Assembly: GCA_028583415.1 (NCBI GenBank)
Contig: CM053276.1
Span: 114,733,502-114,797,501, forward strand
Origin: Protea cynaroides
Taxonomy: Eukaryota; Streptophyta; Magnoliopsida; Proteales; Proteaceae
Length of the DNA: 64,000 bases
Reading direction: 5' to 3'
This document shows positions 61,326-64,000 of the stretch, piece after piece (the first letter of the stretch is position 1; every line of letters begins with the position of its first letter). A model generated the notes under the pieces. It searched no databases. It was not told the origin of the DNA and was given only the letters and a program-made list of their open reading frames with translations. The position numbers and the translations under genes were made by a program.

Positions 61326-62175
61326 ATAGAGAGATCGAAGCCTAAAACCTTTAAATTAACGTATAACATATTGTAGACTATGGATACCCAAAAACCCGTG
61401 ACATGAGGATCCACATCCTCTCTTCCCAGAAGTTCAGGAGGAGAGGGGGTGGCCCCGTTAGATAGTCGACACTTGGGCTCAGGTGAATCAAAGCCTTCCG
61501 TCCGAGTAGACAAGCTAAGTCGACAAGGGGGTGTCGGCTCGGATTCACTCGAGTCCCAGGCATTGGCCATCTAATGGGGCCGCCGCCACTCCACCCGAAC
61601 CTCTTCCCGAACCTCTGAGAGGAGAAGATTTGGATACGTGATGCGATCCCTCTAAATCAAACAAGATGTCCCATGTCAATCTCAGATATGACGATTGCAT
61701 TGAAAAAGGAAAAATGTCTTATTAATAATCCCTTGTACTTGGCGTGTACTTATTCAAGCCCCCATCTCATAACCTTGATGAATACAAGGGGAGAAAGAGA
61801 TGTAAAAGATTTGTGACTGGTAAAAGATAAACTTTTAATGAGTTTCAGGATATGATGAAAGGTAAAGACAGATTTGATTCATTTGAGCCATGTTAATAGG
61901 TTGAATCAATCCAAAAGGAACAAGAAAGAAAAGATCGATTCAATTATTTAATAGAAAGATAGTTTATGAATTTTGAAATTTCAAGAAAACAAAAGCTAAT
62001 TACAGCCAAAATTTTGAACTTCTCTATTAGTGCTAGTCAAAATTGCCAATTACCGCAAGAATTCTTTTGGTGCAGAAAGAATTGAACAGCTCCAAATCAT
62101 CGAAAAGTGAACAAAACGATCGATGCCCATTTGGGATGTACTGAAACAAGTTGACGCTTGCTGTTCATCAGATCA
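61326..62175. other. Intergenic between LINE and RING gene
   Basis: Overlapping minus-strand frames in 61286-61570 are Pro/Ser-rich and unrecognised. The remainder is AT-rich and includes the 3' flank of the RING-H2 gene. Confidence 0.45.
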
Positions 62176-62508
62176 TCAGGCTTCAGAGATGGGTGAGATG
62201 GGGCACCGGCACAATGGGCAAGAGTTGCAGAGGGAGAGCCAGTTGCAGATACAAGCTGCATGGTAAACGTGGTCGCACGGCATTAGTTTGCCGTTCTTGT
62301 CTGATCCTTCTTGTGTCTGATCAAATTCTTCCATGCACACCATACACTTATAATCTGTAGAACAAACCGTTGGCAATCCAGATATCAATGGTTCTGGGTC
62401 TGAAATCCCAGCTGGGTGCTCCATTTTTGACATGATTTGATCGAGATCGAAGTCCTCTACATTAATACTTGATAATATGCTGCTCACTGATACATTATTG
62501 ACAGCCAT
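62176..62508 (-). CDS. Small RING-H2 finger protein, probable E3 ubiquitin ligase
   Basis: A single-exon frame of 110 aa starting MAVNNVSVSS. The RING-H2 motif fills the C-terminal half: Cys55-x2-Cys58, Cys78-x-His80, His83, Cys86, Cys97-x2-Cys100, all eight zinc ligands present, with Trp90 at the position usual for E2 contact. The N-terminal half is short and acidic, with no transmembrane segment or signal peptide, and DPEPLISGLPTVC resembles the linker before the RING in many small plant RING proteins. It would transfer ubiquitin from an E2 to unknown targets. A TATA-like motif lies about 90 bp upstream. Intronless architecture is common in this family. The substrate is unknown; a fragment of a longer RING protein is possible but less likely. 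Confidence 0.85.
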   Translation of the reverse strand: MAVNNVSVSSILSSINVEDFDLDQIMSKMEHPAGISDPEPLISGLPTVCSTDYKCMVCMEEFDQTQEGSDKNGKLMPCDHVYHAACICNWLSLCNSCPLCRCPISPISEA

Positions 62509-62596
62509 GGAGAAAGAAAACCAGGAAGCTGGAGAAGGTTTAATTCAGATGTAGGTCTTGAGCTAAACAGAATGAAGTTTCAGGTGTGTTAGTGAG

Positions 62597-62605
62597 GTTT
62601 TATAG
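62597..62605 (-). promoter_or_regulatory. TATA box of the RING-H2 gene
   Basis: The minus strand reads CTATAAAAC about 90-97 bp upstream of the start codon, which leaves room for a short 5' leader. Confidence 0.6.
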
Positions 62606-62659
62606 GGAGAGCTAGCTGGAGATAAAGTGGGTTGGTATCCTTAATTGACCTTAAAATCC

Positions 62660-63445
62660 GAATGGTTACTGGAATATTAAGCAACATAAATCATGAAGGG
62701 TTGCAACTTTATTAAATAAATACATTCAAAGAAAAAAAATCCAAGAATTCTACTGAAACAAGGAGCTACTCATCCAGGATAAATCTTACATATCCTTTGG
62801 ACAATGATCATGTTGGAACGTTCGACTTTGACCATAAATAAAATAACAAAAGAAATGAGAAAAATGACAAGTCCAAGCTTGGGCTTCCACAATTCTGATT
62901 TTTGAATTCTAATTAATGATTGTTTTATGAGGATGCCAGCAGGTGTTAGGAATTAGAATGCATCTTTATGCATGCCATGTTTATCTCGCGAGTTCCAAAT
63001 TTTGGGTTTCATGTCTTAACAACGTTGTCATTGTTCATAACTCAACGTTGACATCCATGGGTTAGGTCAAACTGCTTGTTAGGGGTTTTTTTAATTTTTT
63101 TTTTTGGAAATTTTTTAATAATTAACACCGCTTTGAAGATCGACCTTCTCCAACAAAATTGGTGGCGACTCGAATGAATATTTTTTTTTTTTTGAGATTT
63201 ATGATGGAAGCGGAGCACTAGAACAGATATTGGTTTGACCAGACCCGATTAATTGATCTGCTTCAAAGGAGTTATATACTGTTCTTTTCATGTCTTGTAA
63301 CCCTAACTGCAAAGACAAGAAGCAAGGGTTTTTTTTAGCTTGAGTGTTCTTGAGGGATATTTCAATGTACTTCCTCATTTTGACATGAGTGAATCATCTT
63401 CATTTTTATCCCTAGATATACATATCGCATTAGTGTGTGAACTTC

Positions 63446-63490
<45 letters not shown>

Positions 63491-64000
63491 TGTTCACTTT
63501 TGGAATCATATCAATATCGGACAAGACTGGATCAATGATTGGAACTATATATGATAGAGGCTATAGAGCTTGCTAGATTCAGCTTGCGATAGAGAATTAT
63601 TAAAACTTGAGGAGCAAGGAAAGGGTAATATGTGGAGAAATGTTTAGGGATAGAAATTAACTGTATATTTCTTTCCTTTATAAGCTAAGTAAGACACTGA
63701 AGGACGTACACGCAACACCTTAGTTATCATCAATTATAAATGAAGAGAAAATTTCTATAAAAGAAATAAAAACAATAAATGAATATAAAAATATCTAGTG
63801 GAAAGAGGAATGAATAAGGGAAGACTACGTAGCAGTCACGATGTTGATAACGTAGGGAGACAAGGAGTCCACAAAAAGGAAGATGTAGTCAATACTCAAT
63901 CCTCTTGTGTCACAGAACTGGTGAACATAACAAACAGAGGTCCCACATTTTTGGACTCAGATTGTCCACAGTGGGTAATTGTATTAATCGTGATTATACG
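62660..64000. other. AT-rich intergenic, no gene seen
   Basis: Contains a T-run at 63180-63194 and the (TC)n microsatellite listed separately. The 78-codon frame at 63340-63576 runs through that microsatellite and is not convincing. Confidence 0.5.
63451..63487 (+). repeat. (TC)n microsatellite
   Basis: About 18 uninterrupted TC units. Confidence 0.95.

Noticed and set aside
61286..61570. 94-codon Pro/Ser-rich minus-strand frame
   Set aside because: No recognisable domain; overlaps the LINE poly(A) tail and its flank, with another frame open over the same bases.
1..64000. CRISPR arrays, bacterial operons, phage or toxin genes
   Set aside because: Nothing of the kind is visible; the window is plant nuclear DNA throughout.

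Overview
The window is plant nuclear DNA, most probably from a flowering plant of the eudicot type. The evidence is AT-rich intergenic sequence, GT-AG spliced genes with many short exons, Ty1/copia LTR retrotransposons, L1-type LINEs, Au-like SINEs, TIR elements and a eukaryotic tRNA-Gly gene. The species cannot be named from the sequence. Three protein genes and one tRNA gene are well supported. Most of the rest is transposable elements, several of them nested.

Layout. 0-10 kb: a 3.5 kb non-coding block present twice (163-3680 and 4523-9842). The second copy is split by a 1.65 kb TIR element that carries a piece of a proteasome alpha-subunit (PSMA7/PAD) gene. 10.4-11.2 kb: a TIR element built around a long (CCA)n tract. 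11.5-19.2 kb: a complete NADP-malic enzyme gene on the + strand (19 coding exons, 591 codons from the internal ATG) with signs of an upstream plastid-targeting extension; an Au SINE sits in its tenth intron. 19.2-26.2 kb: a decayed Ty1/copia element on the + strand. 26.5 kb: tRNA-Gly(UCC) on the minus strand. 27.8-43.3 kb: a 2-oxoglutarate/Fe(II) dioxygenase gene on the minus strand (11 exons, 344 aa) with introns of up to 6.9 kb. Those introns hold a partial Au SINE, a 0.76 kb TIR-like element, a 2.2 kb non-autonomous LTR element, and a 2.9 kb Mutator-like element with a 0.95 kb element inside it. 43.4-43.8 kb: the dioxygenase promoter region, with three CACGTG boxes. 45.5-52.8 kb: a complete but inactivated Ty1/copia element on the minus strand, with its 5-bp target duplication and, inside its integrase region, a second copy of the (CCA)n-bearing TIR element. 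52.8-62 kb: AT-rich intergenic DNA with LINE remnants. 62.2-62.5 kb: a small single-exon RING-H2 gene on the minus strand.

The malic enzyme makes NADPH and pyruvate from malate. The dioxygenase is a soluble oxidase of unknown substrate. The RING-H2 protein is a likely E3 ubiquitin ligase. Nothing indicates that they share a pathway; they are independent plant genes embedded in repeats. No new enzymatic or defence system was found. The most unusual items are the TIR family that travels with a trinucleotide-repeat core (two copies here) and the TIR element carrying a proteasome gene fragment.
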